DNA of 64,000 nt, taken from positions 669,889,889 to 669,953,888 of the forward strand of contig NC_135236.1 in assembly GCF_051348905.1 (NCBI RefSeq). Reading direction: 5' to 3'. A program made the translations under genes and the position numbers. Below the pieces are notes generated by a model. The model was given only the letters and a program-made list of their open reading frames with translations, was not told the origin of the DNA and ran no database searches. The stretch is from Ranitomeya variabilis. Lineage: Eukaryota; Chordata; Amphibia; Anura; Dendrobatidae. This document shows positions 31,310 through 42,208 of the stretch, piece by piece (position 1 is the stretch's first letter; each line of letters starts with the position of its first letter).

Positions 31310-32884
31310 ATGGCGTCTGCTGATCTGAGAGAGGAGCTGGACTGCTCCATCTGTCTGAGCACTTATACAGATCCTGTAATGCTGAGATGTGGACACAACT
31401 TCTGCCGGATGTGCATAGATCAAGCGCTGGATACACAGGACGAGTCTGGAGTTTATTCCTGTCCTGACTGCAGGGAACAATTTCTGGAAAGGCCGGCACT
31501 GATGAGGGACTTTGCGCTGCTAAACATAATGGAGAAATTCCTGTTTACTCCAGCAACAAAGACGCAGCCTGGGATTTTCTGCACTTACTGTGTGGACTCT
31601 CCGGTACCTGCTGTTAGATCCTGTCTACACTGTGAGGCTTCTCTGTGTGATAAACATGTAAGGTCTCACAACAAGTCACCAGAACACGTCTTATCTGATC
31701 CCAGCACTTCTCTGGAGAAAAGGAAATATTCTGTCCATAAGAAGGTAATGGAATATTACTGCACTGAGGACGCTGCTTGTATCTGTGTGTCCTGCAGTTT
31801 GGCCAAAGAACATCGGAGACACCAGGATGAGGCCTCGGAGAAGAAGGAGAAACTGAGAAATGTTCTCCAAAAACTGATCACAAAGAGAAAGGAGACTGAG
31901 GAAAGAGTCCGGAGTCTGGAGAAACGCTGGAGAAAAGCTCAAGACAAAGCAGCTGGAGAAACCGAGAGAGTCACTGCCCTGTGTACAGACATCAGGAGAC
32001 GGGTGGACGACCTGGAGAAGAAGGTCCTGAGTGAGATCTCCAGGCAGGAAAAGGAAGAGTCACTGTCACTGTCTGCTCTGATCCATCAGCTGGAAATAAA
32101 GAAGGACGAGCTGTCCAGGAAGATGAGACACATTGAGGAGCTGTGTAACATGATGGATCCACTGACTGTCTTACAGGAACCAGACACCGGTGACTTGTGT
32201 GATCCTGAGGAGGAGGGAGGTGATGAGGACACAGGGGGACATGATAAACAGCCCCATGATGGAGATGACCTGGATGTGGCTGTGATCTCACACACATTAC
32301 ACACATTATGTGACGTAATATCAGGTATAAGGAGCGGGATCTATGTGGAGGGTCCTGCAGACATATTACTGGATGTAAACACAGCTTCAAATAATCTCCT
32401 TATATCAAACGACCTGAAATCTGCAACCTGGACAGAAACAAAAGAGAAACGTCCAGAAACAGCAGAGAGATTCCAGGATTTTCAGGTGATGAGCAGGAGA
32501 GGATTTACCTCAGGACGACATTACTGGGATGTGGAGAGCAGTAGATCAGGAATGTGGATGGTGGGGATGTGTTATCCCAGTATTGATAGGACGGGATATG
32601 GATCATATATTGGAAATAATAACAAGTCCTGGGGTTTGTGGCGAAATAATAATCAATATTCAGTGATACATGACAGGAAAGAGATCTATTTACCTGACAA
32701 TATCTTGAATGATAGAGTCAGGATATGTCTGGATTATGAGGCCAGGCAGTTGTCCTTTTATGAGCTGTGTGACCCCATCAGACACTTACACACCTTCACT
32801 GCCACCTTCTCCGAGCCCCTTCATGCTGCATTATGTGTATGGCACTGTTCTATAAAGATACTAGGGGGTGACATGGGTGTATGA
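31310..32884 (+). CDS. TRIM25-like E3 ligase with altered B-box 2 (TRIM copy 4)
   Basis: Single exon of 524 residues. I start it at the ATG at 31310 (GCAGCCATGG, strong context; MASADLREEL matches the copy at 18956); the in-frame extension upstream lacks an ATG and overlaps the promoter. RING complete (CGHNFCRMC), B-box 1 complete, coiled coil, acidic linker and PRY-SPRY present. Odd: the first B-box 2 ligand is Tyr at residue 140 (KYSVH; TAT at 31727-31729, TGT in the other copies), and about four residues are missing just after the last B-box 2 His (HRRHQDEAS versus HRGHRLGTLDEAS). B-box 2 folding and its packing on the coiled coil may be disturbed. The RING should still bind zinc. Otherwise the frame is intact. 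Confidence 0.93.
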   Translation: MASADLREELDCSICLSTYTDPVMLRCGHNFCRMCIDQALDTQDESGVYSCPDCREQFLERPALMRDFALLNIMEKFLFTPATKTQPGIFCTYCVDSPVPAVRSCLHCEASLCDKHVRSHNKSPEHVLSDPSTSLEKRKYSVHKKVMEYYCTEDAACICVSCSLAKEHRRHQDEASEKKEKLRNVLQKLITKRKETEERVRSLEKRWRKAQDKAAGETERVTALCTDIRRRVDDLEKKVLSEISRQEKEESLSLSALIHQLEIKKDELSRKMRHIEELCNMMDPLTVLQEPDTGDLCDPEEEGGDEDTGGHDKQPHDGDDLDVAVISHTLHTLCDVISGIRSGIYVEGPADILLDVNTASNNLLISNDLKSATWTETKEKRPETAERFQDFQVMSRRGFTSGRHYWDVESSRSGMWMVGMCYPSIDRTGYGSYIGNNNKSWGLWRNNNQYSVIHDRKEIYLPDNILNDRVRICLDYEARQLSFYELCDPIRHLHTFTATFSEPLHAALCVWHCSIKILGGDMGV

Positions 32885-33745
32885 TCTGCTGCACAAGTAT
32901 ATGATGATTTCTCTCTGGTTGCTTCTATGTACTGGATATTATGTACTCTGAGAATAATGGTCATCTATAATTTCTGTGTAATATTGTAAATAATTCTCCA
33001 TGTCTTTGCTGCTATTCTCAGGTACTAAACATTTTGATTGGATTTAGTTTATTTTTATTAAGCACACAGACCCCTTTAATAATTTATTATCTACTCAGCG
33101 GGCTGTTAATCATCAGCCTAACGAGTAAAATTCTTTTTTTTTCTCCTGGGAGCTTGTTAAGATCATTGTTCTTGGCAGCCCAGGTCCATTGTAAACAAGA
33201 CATGTGCTGCCGAGAATAATGGCATTCTATGTGCACAGAACAATCATGTTAACGATCGTTCTGTACACATGTAGGTGCAGTCTGCCTTTCTAAACAGGCT
33301 ATTAATCAACCACTTATGTAACCGATAGGTGGTAGTTTAAACTTCTGCCACCGACCCAACAACCACTCTTTTAATTGACGTTATCTCACCCCCATTTTAA
33401 TATATATTTATTAGCAAAATTTAAATACTTTCTGCTATCTGCAATAAACCAATAAAACGATAAAATGTGATCAATGTAAATAGCTCAACAGAATTAATAT
33501 CACAAGTGGTGTCTCCAATTTCAGCACAAAATACCGCATTTACTTACTACTATAGGCTCAGAATTATTCAACCTCTTCATGACAAACTGCTTTAGTGCTT
33601 GGTTGAGCATCCCTGGCTGTTGCTATATGGTGCAAACATGATGCATAGACAGAATCCAGCTTTTGTCAGCGATCCTGAGGAATCTTAGCCTATTACTCAT
33701 GGGTAATGGCCTTCAGTTCACTAAAATTCTTGAGTTTGCATTCAA
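32885..33745. other. 3' flank of TRIM copy 4
   Basis: The first 180 bp align with the 3' flank of the copy at 18956, with a deletion. Then AT-rich DNA. No gene or named repeat. Confidence 0.45.
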
Positions 33746-33749
33746 AGAC

Positions 33750-34090
33750 TTCAGTGAAGGCATCACTGAGTCACTCCCATGTTTCACTGTACGCATCACT
33801 GAGCCACCACCATGCTTCAATGTAGGCATCACTTTCTCCCCACCATGCTTCACTCTAGGCATCACAGAGCCCACGCCATTCTTCAGTGTAGACATCACCA
33901 AGTCACTGCCATGCTTCACTGTAGGCATCACTGAGTCCCCATCACCCACCATATTTCACTGTAGGCATCACTGAGCCATCGCCATGCTTTGCATCGCCAA
34001 TTCGCCTCCTTGCTTCACTACAGGCATCACTGAGCCCCCCTCTGTACTTCACTGTAGACATAATTAAGCCTCTGCTGTGCTTCACATCAG
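33750..34090. repeat. Minisatellite, about 33-bp unit
   Basis: About ten units of GGCATCACTGAGTCACTGCC followed by ATGCTTCACTGTA. The unit is a multiple of three, so an 11-residue pattern (KHGSDSVMPTV-like) appears on the - strand. I read this as a by-product. Confidence 0.85.
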
Positions 34091-34413
34091 GGTTTTGTTT
34101 TCAGCGGATGTTTCATTCTTCCATCAGACATACCACTAATAGGAGCAAAAATTCAGGTTCTTTTTTTCATCGCTCACAAAAGTTACCAATACAAGTCATC
34201 CACGTGCTATCTGTTTTTCACAGACTGCTTGATAGAAGAAGCCTTTTTTACATCAGATAAATATTGATAAAACACTGACAAAACTCTGATGACTCTGATA
34301 TAAAACACTGATGAAACTTGGACTGATTTTTCTCGTACTAGAAAAATCATTGACGTCTGAATGATCCCTTATGTGCAAGATAAAACCTCAGTGCCTGCTG
34401 CCACCAAATCTTA

Positions 34414-35436
34414 GGCCAGTCTCACACGTCCAGATAATTCCGGTACCGGAAAAATCGGTACCGGAGTTATTCGTGTCCGTGAGCTCACATGGCACATCAG
34501 TGTGGCACACGTGCGGCAGCCATGTGCCGCCCGTGTGCCGACTGAGTACCACACGGACCGTGCAGGAGACTGCGCTACAGTAAGCGCTGTCCCCCCAGCG
34601 TGTGGTGCTGAAGCCGCCATTCATTTCTTCTCCCCAGCAGCGTTCGCTGGAGAGAAGGAATGAAAAATCAATGTTTTTTTATTATTTTTGTGTGTAAAAT
34701 AAAGATCCTTGTCACCTGTAGCCTCCCACCCCCTGTGCGCCCGCCCGCTGGCATTAAAATACTCACCCAACTCCCTCGATACTTCCTCTCAGCGCCGCAG
34801 CTTGTCCTGTATGAGCGGTCACGTGGTACCGCTCATTACAGTGATGAATATGCGGCTCCACCCCTATAGGAGGGGGAGCCGCATATTCATCACTGTAATG
34901 AGCGGCACCACATGACCGCTCATACAGGACAAGCTGCGGCGCTGAGAGGAATCATCAAGGGAGCTGGGTGAGTATTTTAATGCCAGCGGGCGGGCGCCCA
35001 GGGGGTGGGAGGCGGCAGGTGACAAGGATCTTTATTTTACACACAAAAATAATAAAAAAACATTGATTTTTCATTCCTTCTCTCCAGCGAACGCTGCTGG
35101 GGAGAAGAAATGAATGGCGGCTTCAGCACCACACGCTGGGGGGACAGCGCTTACTGTAGCGCTGTCTCCTGCACGGTCTGTGTGGTACTCAGTCGGGACA
35201 CGGACAGCATCCGTGTGCGGTACGCGTTTACACGGACCCATTGACTTTAATGGGTCCGTGCCCTCCCACGAACACTGACATGTCTCCGTGTTTTTCAAAC
35301 GGACACACGGTCTGTGAAAACACGCTGACATGTGCAGAGACACATTGATTTTAATGTGTCTACGTGAGTCAGTGTCTCCGGTACGTGAGAAAATTGTCAC
35401 CACACGTACCGGAGCCACTGACGTGTGAAACAGGCC
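34414..35436. mobile_element. Large palindromic Harbinger-like element
   Basis: 1023 bp flanked by TTA (34411-34413 and 35437-35439). Ends: GGCCAGTCTCACACGTC and, inward from the right, GGCCTGTTTCACACGTC. The two halves are near-perfect inverted copies over about 370 bp around a centre at about 34867 (GCTCCACCCCTATAGGAGGG). The outer right part (35190-35400) has extra hairpins (GACCCATTGACTTTAATGGGTC) without a partner on the left. No transposase. Confidence 0.85.
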
Positions 35437-35582
35437 TTACTGTGGGGCTTTTCCTCAAGAATTGGGTGGGAGCCTTTCAGCTAGTTTTTCTGATACGAAG
35501 CAGTAGAATAGCTGTATAGGTGCTTGTCTCCTGATAAATATGATATATTTTACTGTAAGGATCCAATAACTTAGAAGCTGTA

Positions 35583-36719
35583 TGTGGCACGCCCGCCAGG
35601 GCTGTGGGGTACCCGGGCTGGGTCGGACGGGTCTTCAGGGGGTTGACACGGCAGCAGTGACCCGGTCCGTGGCCCTGGGCATCCAATAAAAGTGAAATTA
35701 AGGTGGAAATAAAGTTTATAGGGGATTTGTTCGTGACGCCACCTGTGGTGTTTGGCAATAGGGAAGTGGCCGATGCTGCTGTTCAGGTCCACTGGGGTGG
35801 GTGGTGATGCAGCAGAGTTGTTACAGCTCTCCGCGGGTAAAGCTAAGCCTCAGGGCAGTTAAAGTGTTAAAGACAATGATGGTGAATGTTGTAGTGCAGG
35901 GCAAGTGACACAGGAAATAATTCTGAGGACACCGCAGGGTGCAGTTTCCACAGTTTTCTCACAGTTCTTATATGAAGTCCTCAGCCGGGTGCTGTGTCGT
36001 CTGGGTCTGTGGTCCAGCCAGCTCTCAGGTAATTCGGGGTTCAGTTTCCTGAGACTCCCTTTTTTATGTTCCTTTCCTGGCCGTCTCTCTGCGCTGGCTT
36101 TGCCCTCCTGCTTTGCTCCTCACACACAGTGTTTCAAGCCAGCAGCCTTGGATACTGTCGGGCGACGTCCTCCTGGTCCCCTTGATCCTACGTGGCTGCC
36201 TTTTCGGCAAATGAGTGTGGATATGGCTGTGGCTCATACAGAAGCCACAGCCCCCCGGTTTTCTAGCTGAGCCTTGTAGTTCCTCCACTAGTCAAAGGGG
36301 CCGGTCCCCCCCAACCGCGACCTGGTCCTTCTGCCCGACTACGGTCGGCGTGGATTCGGGCGCCACGGGTGGATTCCTCACTTCCCTGGCCCCTGGGACC
36401 CTTCCTCTCAGGAGCTTCTCTGTCCACATCTGCTCTCCTTCACTTCTCTCCTTCAACTCCTCCTAACTGTCTAACTAACTCCTCCCTTTTACCGTCAGTC
36501 TCTACACCCACACCCTTTACCTAGTTCCCCCTCCAGCCTGAGATGGGGCCCTCCCTCAAAAGGGTCTGCCCAGATCTCCTGGCCTGGAGTGGTGTTGGAT
36601 GCTAGTGTAGGTCTCGGGTAGTGCCCCACTCCTTACCCGAGAGCAGAGTACCATACCTCTGGCTGAGGTGCAGTACCTCTGTGGTGACTGGACCCTCAGG
36701 GGTGCCACATATGCAAATT
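35583..36719 (-). mobile_element. LTR-type element (probable solo LTR), copy D
   Basis: Reversed relative to copies A-C. Read on the - strand it begins TGTGGCACCCCTGAGGGTCC and ends GGCGGGCGTGCCACA, with CCACAGGTGGCGTCACGAAC and GGCCACGGACCGGGTC near the end as in the others. The middle is clearly different from A and B, so it is an older or separate subfamily. The target duplication is not clear. Confidence 0.65.
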
Positions 36720-37121
36720 ACCGTATACTGGAAGTGCAATAGTGATGGTTTAAGGCATTTAGACGGCTTCTGGGTGTGATCAAGCGGACTTTCGTAGGAA
36801 TTCGATTTGTGGAAAAGTTATTCTCCTTGAATTGAATGTACTTTTTATCCTCTGGGGTCATGATTCTCTATATAAGGCTATATGTACACGATGCCTATTA
36901 GACTCCGGCATCCCCTCTGAGTTTTTAATGCATTGAAATTTTTGTGGCTTTTTTTGCGGTAGCAACGCCACTGGCATTTTCTTTTAATTTAACATTATGT
37001 ATACAATAGTGAGCAGCCTACAAGTGGAAGCTGCCGGAAGAATGGTCACGTCACTTCTTTATGCCACTTCACTGCTTTTGAAGACAGTCTTTTTGACATT
37101 GCATATACTATCTATAATATC
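36720..37121. other. Spacer, nothing recognised
   Basis: AT-rich, no gene, no clear repeat. Confidence 0.35.
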
Positions 37122-37612
37122 TACTGCTTAAAATAATAAAGGGAACACTAAAATACCACATCCTAGATATCACTGAATGAAATATTCCAGTTGCAAATCT
37201 TTATTCATTACATAATGGAATGTGTTGAGAACAATAAAACATAAAAATGATCAATGTAAATCAAAATTAATATCCCATGGAGGTCTGTATTTGGAATGAT
37301 ACTCAAAGTCAAAGTGGAAAATCAAATTACAGGCTGATCCAACTTCAGTGGAAATACCTCAAGACAAGGAAATGATGCTCAGTAGTGTCAGTTGCCTCCA
37401 CGTGCCTGTATGATCTGCCTACAATGCCTTGGCATGATCCTGATGAGGCGGCAGATGTTCTCCTGAGGGATCTCCTCCCAGACCTGGATTAAAGCATCAG
37501 TCAACTACTGGATAGTCTGTGTTGCAACGTGGCGTTGGTGGATGGAAGAAGACATGATGTCCCAGATGTGCTTGATTGGATTCAGTTCTGGGAAACGGAC
37601 AGGTCAGTCCAT
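37122..37612 (-). pseudogene. Tc1-like element fragment (end plus transposase C-terminus)
   Basis: Starts at a Tc1-type terminus (TACTGCTTAAAATAATAAAG, GGGAACACT). On the - strand, 37580-37390 reads like a transposase tail (PELNPIKHIWDIM, then a helix-rich end) with an internal stop. The catalytic Glu position is Lys (PIKHIWD for PIEHIWD). The element is cut at about 37612, where hAT-like sequence begins. Confidence 0.7.
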
Positions 37613-38139
37613 AGTATCAGGGCCGCCATCAGGGTATTACTACCCTTACTGGTGTATAGGGCCCGTGAGCTGGAGGGGCCCGGTGTCAGGGTATTTATAA
37701 ACAGGAGCTGTGTGTGGAGGGAGCAGTAGGAGGAGCATCATTGTGACAGACAGCTGGGAGAGGCAGCCATTGCTGAGTCACGGGAGGGCGCGACTCCAGC
37801 ATCCAATCTCCGCTGAGCTCGCACTCCTGCAGTATTATCCCTAGAGTCATCACAGAGCAGCATAGTCCCCTCTGGGTGAGTGCCTGAGCCTGTTCTGCTG
37901 GATGGTGTCTTGACAGGCTCCAGTCCACACATGCAGCAGACACATAGTCAGTGAGTCAGCTGTTGTGCTCAGTCACTGCATCAGCCATACTATCAGCACA
38001 GGACCCGGCTCACTGAGGATGATGCTATGTCCTTACCCCTGTCTATGTATCAGCTGTACGTCCTGATAAGAGCACAGCACTGTCTGTGCTGGTGACCCTC
38101 CAACCCTCACCTCCTGCAAAGAAGGATAAGGCTGGCTGT

Positions 38140-39142
38140 GCCCAATCTGCCCCCTGACAGGACACAGCAGCCCCCTGACAGGACACAGCAGCCCTCTGAC
38201 AGGACACAGCAGCCCCCTGACAGGACACAGCAGCCCCCTGACAGGACACAGCAGCCCTCTGACAGGACACAGCAGCCCCCTGACAGGACACAGCAACCCC
38301 CTGACAGGACACAGCAGCCCCCTGACAGGACACAGCAGCTGTCTGACAGGACACAGCAGCCCCCTGACAGGACACAGCAGCCCCCTGACAGGACACAGCA
38401 GCCCCCTGACAGGACACAGCAGCCGTCTGACAGGACACAGCAGCCCCCTGACAGGACACAGCAGCCCTCTGACAAAACACAGCAGCCCCCTTGACAGGAC
38501 ACAGCAGCCGTCTGACAGGACACAGCAGCCCCCTGACAGGACACAGCAGCCCTCTGACAAAACACAGCAGCCCCCTTGACAGGACACAGCAGCCCCCCTG
38601 ACAGGACACAGCAGCCCCCTGACAGGACACAGCAGCCCCCTGACAGGACACAGCAGCCCCCTGACAGGACACAGCAGCCCCCTGACAGGACACAGCAGCC
38701 CTCTGACAGGACACAGCAGCCCCCTGACAGGACACAGCAGCCCCCTGACAGGACACAGCAGCCCTCTGACAGGACACAGCAGCCCCCTGACAGGACACAG
38801 CAGCCCCCTGACAGGACACAGCAGCCCTCTGACAGGACACAGCAGCCCCCTGACAGGACACAGCAACCCCCTGACAGGACACAGCAGCCCCCTGACAGGA
38901 CACAGCAGCCGTCTGACAGGACACAGCAGCCCCCTGACAGGACACAGCAGCCCCCTGACAGGACACAGCAGCCCCCTGACAGGACACAGCAGCCGTCTGA
39001 CAGGACACAGCAGCCCCCTGACAGGACACAGCAGCCCTCTGACAAAACACAGCAGCCCCCTTGACAGGACACAGCAGCCCCCTGACAGGACACAGCAGCC
39101 CCCTGACAGGACACAGCAGCCCCCTGACAGGACACAGCAGTC
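38140..39142. repeat. Minisatellite, 21-bp unit, about 48 copies
   Basis: Unit CCCCCTGACAGGACACAGCA plus G, with variants CCCTCTG and CCGTCTG and rare GACAAAACACAG. The rare variant plus an extra C recurs at about 38470, 38555 and 39045, showing longer blocks copied inside the array. As 21 is a multiple of three and the unit lacks stops in several frames, long frames open on both strands (up to 378 codons); these are not taken as genes. Confidence 0.95.
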
Positions 39143-39429
39143 CTCTCTCAAAAGGAACACAGGTGCCATTTACTCTCCTTTACTTTACCTTTTCTGCAGG
39201 GGGTGAGGGGTCAGCAGGACACTGAGTTCATCGGATTTATAGCTGACAAATAGATTCACCTTCCAGAGATGTGATGGAAACATAAACGCACAATACATTT
39301 ATTTATGTGTGTACATATATCACAAGTACAGTATATGTAGAAGTATGGGAAAATTCCACAGAATTGCAAAAAAAAAAGTAATTGAGGCTGGACTCCAGCA
39401 TGAGAGGCTAATTGGAGAAGATCTGCAGG

Positions 39430-39800
39430 GGGAATAAAGGGTTTTAGTCCTCGCTTGCATGAGAATATAACACGGCCGAGTGTTATGTGATGTTTTATCA
39501 GATAACCCTCGGCACAATGTTATACTATGGGGCAGCACAGATCTGTGATTTTTTCCACAGACCGAATTGGTCTGTGGAAAAATAATCTGCAGCACGCTGT
39601 GAGTGGCTCTGGAATTCAGATCACACGGACCCATTGAAATCAATGGATCCGTGTGAAACATTGGTCTGCACTCAGATGTCATCTGAGTGCAGTCCGACAT
39701 CCACGGCCTCAGACAATGGAAAAGATGGAGAGATTAAGTTCTCCGTCTTCTCAATGTGCTCCTATTCTCTCATCCAGGAGAATCAGGTCACACTACGATG
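39430..39800. mobile_element. MITE-like block with hairpins
   Basis: Contains CCACAGACC..GGTCTGTGG and CACACGGACCCATTGA..TCAATGGATCCGTGTG inverted repeats. It resembles the hairpin-rich parts of the element at 34414. Ends uncertain. Confidence 0.4.
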
Positions 39801-39923
39801 ACACTCAGATGAGAGTTTGAGCCAATTCTCAGTAGCATAATTGAGCCGATTCTCTCTCACAGAACTGTTTTTTTTATGAATCTGAAATAAAATATGATTT
39901 TTATAAGTGGATGTACCTGCTTT

Positions 39924-39948
39924 AAAAAAAAAAAAAAAAAAAAAAAAA
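39924..39948. repeat. Poly(A) run
   Basis: An unbroken run of about 25 A. No retroposed gene was recognised next to it. Confidence 0.9.
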
Positions 39949-40089
39949 GCTTTCATGCGTACCTCACCACCCACTCATTGTATAGAGGCAGTGCTCACTA
40001 ACGCCAGGTGATGTATGTGCCACTGTTGCAACAGAGAAACCCCCAATAATGATGACAAAGCATCTCAGACTGGAAAGGAAAGGTGCCAT

Positions 40090-40505
40090 GTATGAACGTG
40101 GGGGACAACAAATTATGATGTATTGAGAGTGAGGGAGCACAAGTGATGATTAATTAGGGGTGGGGAGAACAAATGATGCTGTATTGAAGGTGGGGAAGAG
40201 CAAAATATGAATTGAGGGTGGGGGACAGCAAATGATGAATTTAAGGTGAGTAGAGCAAATAATGATGAATTGAGGGTGGAGGAGTGCAAATAATAATGAA
40301 TTGGGTTACGGGGGGGGGGGGAAATAAAAATGAAGTGGGGTTTAGGGTAGAGTAAATGATGTATTGAAGGTGAAGGCAGCAAATGATGCTGTATTAGGGG
40401 TGGAGGAGGGGAAATGATTATGAGATTATTGAGATTGGGGGTGGGGAACAGCAAACAATCCTGTATAGAAGGTGGCGGAGGGAAAAGGATGGATTAAGGG
40501 GGGGG
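40090..40505. repeat. Minisatellite, about 36-bp unit
   Basis: Loose units with GAGGGTGGGGGACAGCAAAT followed by GATGATGTATT; about eleven copies, with long G runs at 40310 and 40500. Confidence 0.75.
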
Positions 40506-40714
40506 GGGGTTCCTCTAACTGTGCAGGGCAGCACTTTGTCACTTTTATCTTTATCTGAAATAGTGTAGAAGTTGGAGAAAAAGTGGGGAATGTCCTCTGG
40601 AAGTGGTGCTCTAGATAACTGTGTTTTTTTTATATAGAGGCGATTCCTGGCTGGAAGAAGTGATGGCGGTCTGCGCTGGACAAGAAAAAAGGCGAAGATG
40701 AAGGAATTCAACTA

Positions 40715-41455
40715 GAGATGTCACTGGTGAGTCAGTGTATTACCTGTACACTGCCACTATACACTATATACTATGCACAGAGCTCCTGTGTATAATGTCA
40801 CTGGTGATCACTGTATTACATGTACACTATACACTATATACAGAGTTACTCTGTATAATGTCACTGGTGATCACTGTATTATCTGTACACTATACACTAT
40901 ATACAGAGCTCCTGTGTATAATGTCACTGGTGATCCATGTATTACCTGTACACTGACACCATATACTGTATACTATATACAAAGCTGCTGTGTATAATGT
41001 CACTGGTGATCACTGTATTACCTGTACACTGACATTATTTACTGTATACTATGTACAGAGCTCCTGTATATAATAACTCTGGTGATCCCTGTATTACCTG
41101 TACACTGATATTATATACAGAGCTGCTGTGTATAATGTCACTGGTGATCACTGTATTACCTTTACACTGACACTATATACCATATACTATGTACAGAACT
41201 CCTGTATATAATGTCACTGGTATTCCCTGTATTACCTATACACTGGCACTATATACCGTATACTATGTACAGAGCTCCTGTATATAATGTCACTGGTAAT
41301 CCCTGTATTACCTGTACACTGGCACTATATACCGTATACTATGTACAGAGCTCCTGTATATAATGTCACTGGTAATCCCTGTATTACCTGTACACTGACA
41401 ATTTACACTGTATACTATGTACAGAGCTCCTGTGTATAATGACACTTACGGTAAT
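40715..41455. repeat. Minisatellite, about 76-bp unit
   Basis: About ten units with TGTCACTGGTGATCACTGTA, TTACCTGTACACTGACACTA, TATACTATGTACAGAGCTCC. It starts directly at the end of the exon-like module. Confidence 0.9.
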
Positions 41456-41474
41456 ATTAGTATTGTGTTTTTTT

Positions 41475-41830
41475 TATGAATGATCAGTATTGTAGTATTC
41501 GGTCAATATGTGATCTGGTCATTGTGTTGCTGTATTTGTTCTTTGTATGTGCCATTATTTGGTTACTATGTGGTGGTAATATGTGGTCTGCATATGGCAT
41601 GATGGTATTTGTTCCTTGTATGTGGTGGTATTATGTTGTCTGGTTATGGTGTGGTGATATTTTTTCCTTCTATGTGGTATTATTCGGTCACTATGTGGTG
41701 GTAATATGTGATTAGTCATGGGGGGGCGGTTTTAATCCCTTGTATGTGGTATTATTTGGTCACTATGTGGTGGCAATATGTCGTGCGGCCATAGTATGAG
41801 AGTATTTGTGGCATTATTGGTCATTAAAAA
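41475..41830. repeat. Loose tandem repeat
   Basis: Irregular units with GGTCACTATGTGGTGGTAAT and TTGTATGTGGTATTATT, following the 76-bp array. Confidence 0.6.
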
Positions 41831-42208
41831 AAAATATGTGACACATTCCCTTAACCAAAAATAAATAAAATATACATAAAAAGAGTATTGGATATTTTCA
41901 AAAAATAGTAATAGGTTAGAGTAGAGTAGGGCCCTTCTAAAAGAATCTACCTTGTCGTGATGGACGGTTAAATTTTTTTGGGCTGAAACAAAAACTGATG
42001 TCTATGTATGAGATATGATGTTTGATGGGAACCGTTACTGTGTGATTGGTGAGGATGTGGTGCAAAAGTGGAGTTTTTCCTAGAGTGGACAGTTGGACTG
42101 TGGAAGGTTTGAGGGGTGGAGGCAGAGCTGGGGTGAGCTTGGGCGGAGTCTCAAGTGGGCCCAAAATGTTGCCAGTATGGGGCCCTGAAATTCCTGGTGG
42201 CAGCCCTG

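Larger units (their letters stand above)
37618..42208. mobile_element. hAT-bounded, minisatellite-loaded region
   Basis: CAGGGCCGCCATCAGGG at 37618 and its near complement CCTGGTGGCAGCCCTG ending at 42208 look like the two termini of one 4.6-kb hAT-like element. Inside are the 21-bp array, a MITE-like block, a 36-bp array, the exon-like module (about 40640-40735), a 76-bp array and a loose 31-bp array. The 8 bases outside each end do not match (CATAGTAT versus CTTACATT), so it could also be two related elements or a rearranged one. No transposase. Confidence 0.55.

Noticed and set aside
38033-39169. Frames of up to 378 codons on the - strand and 118-162 codons on the + strand
   Set aside because: They are the 21-bp array read in several frames: heptad repeats with no domain, all frames open at once.
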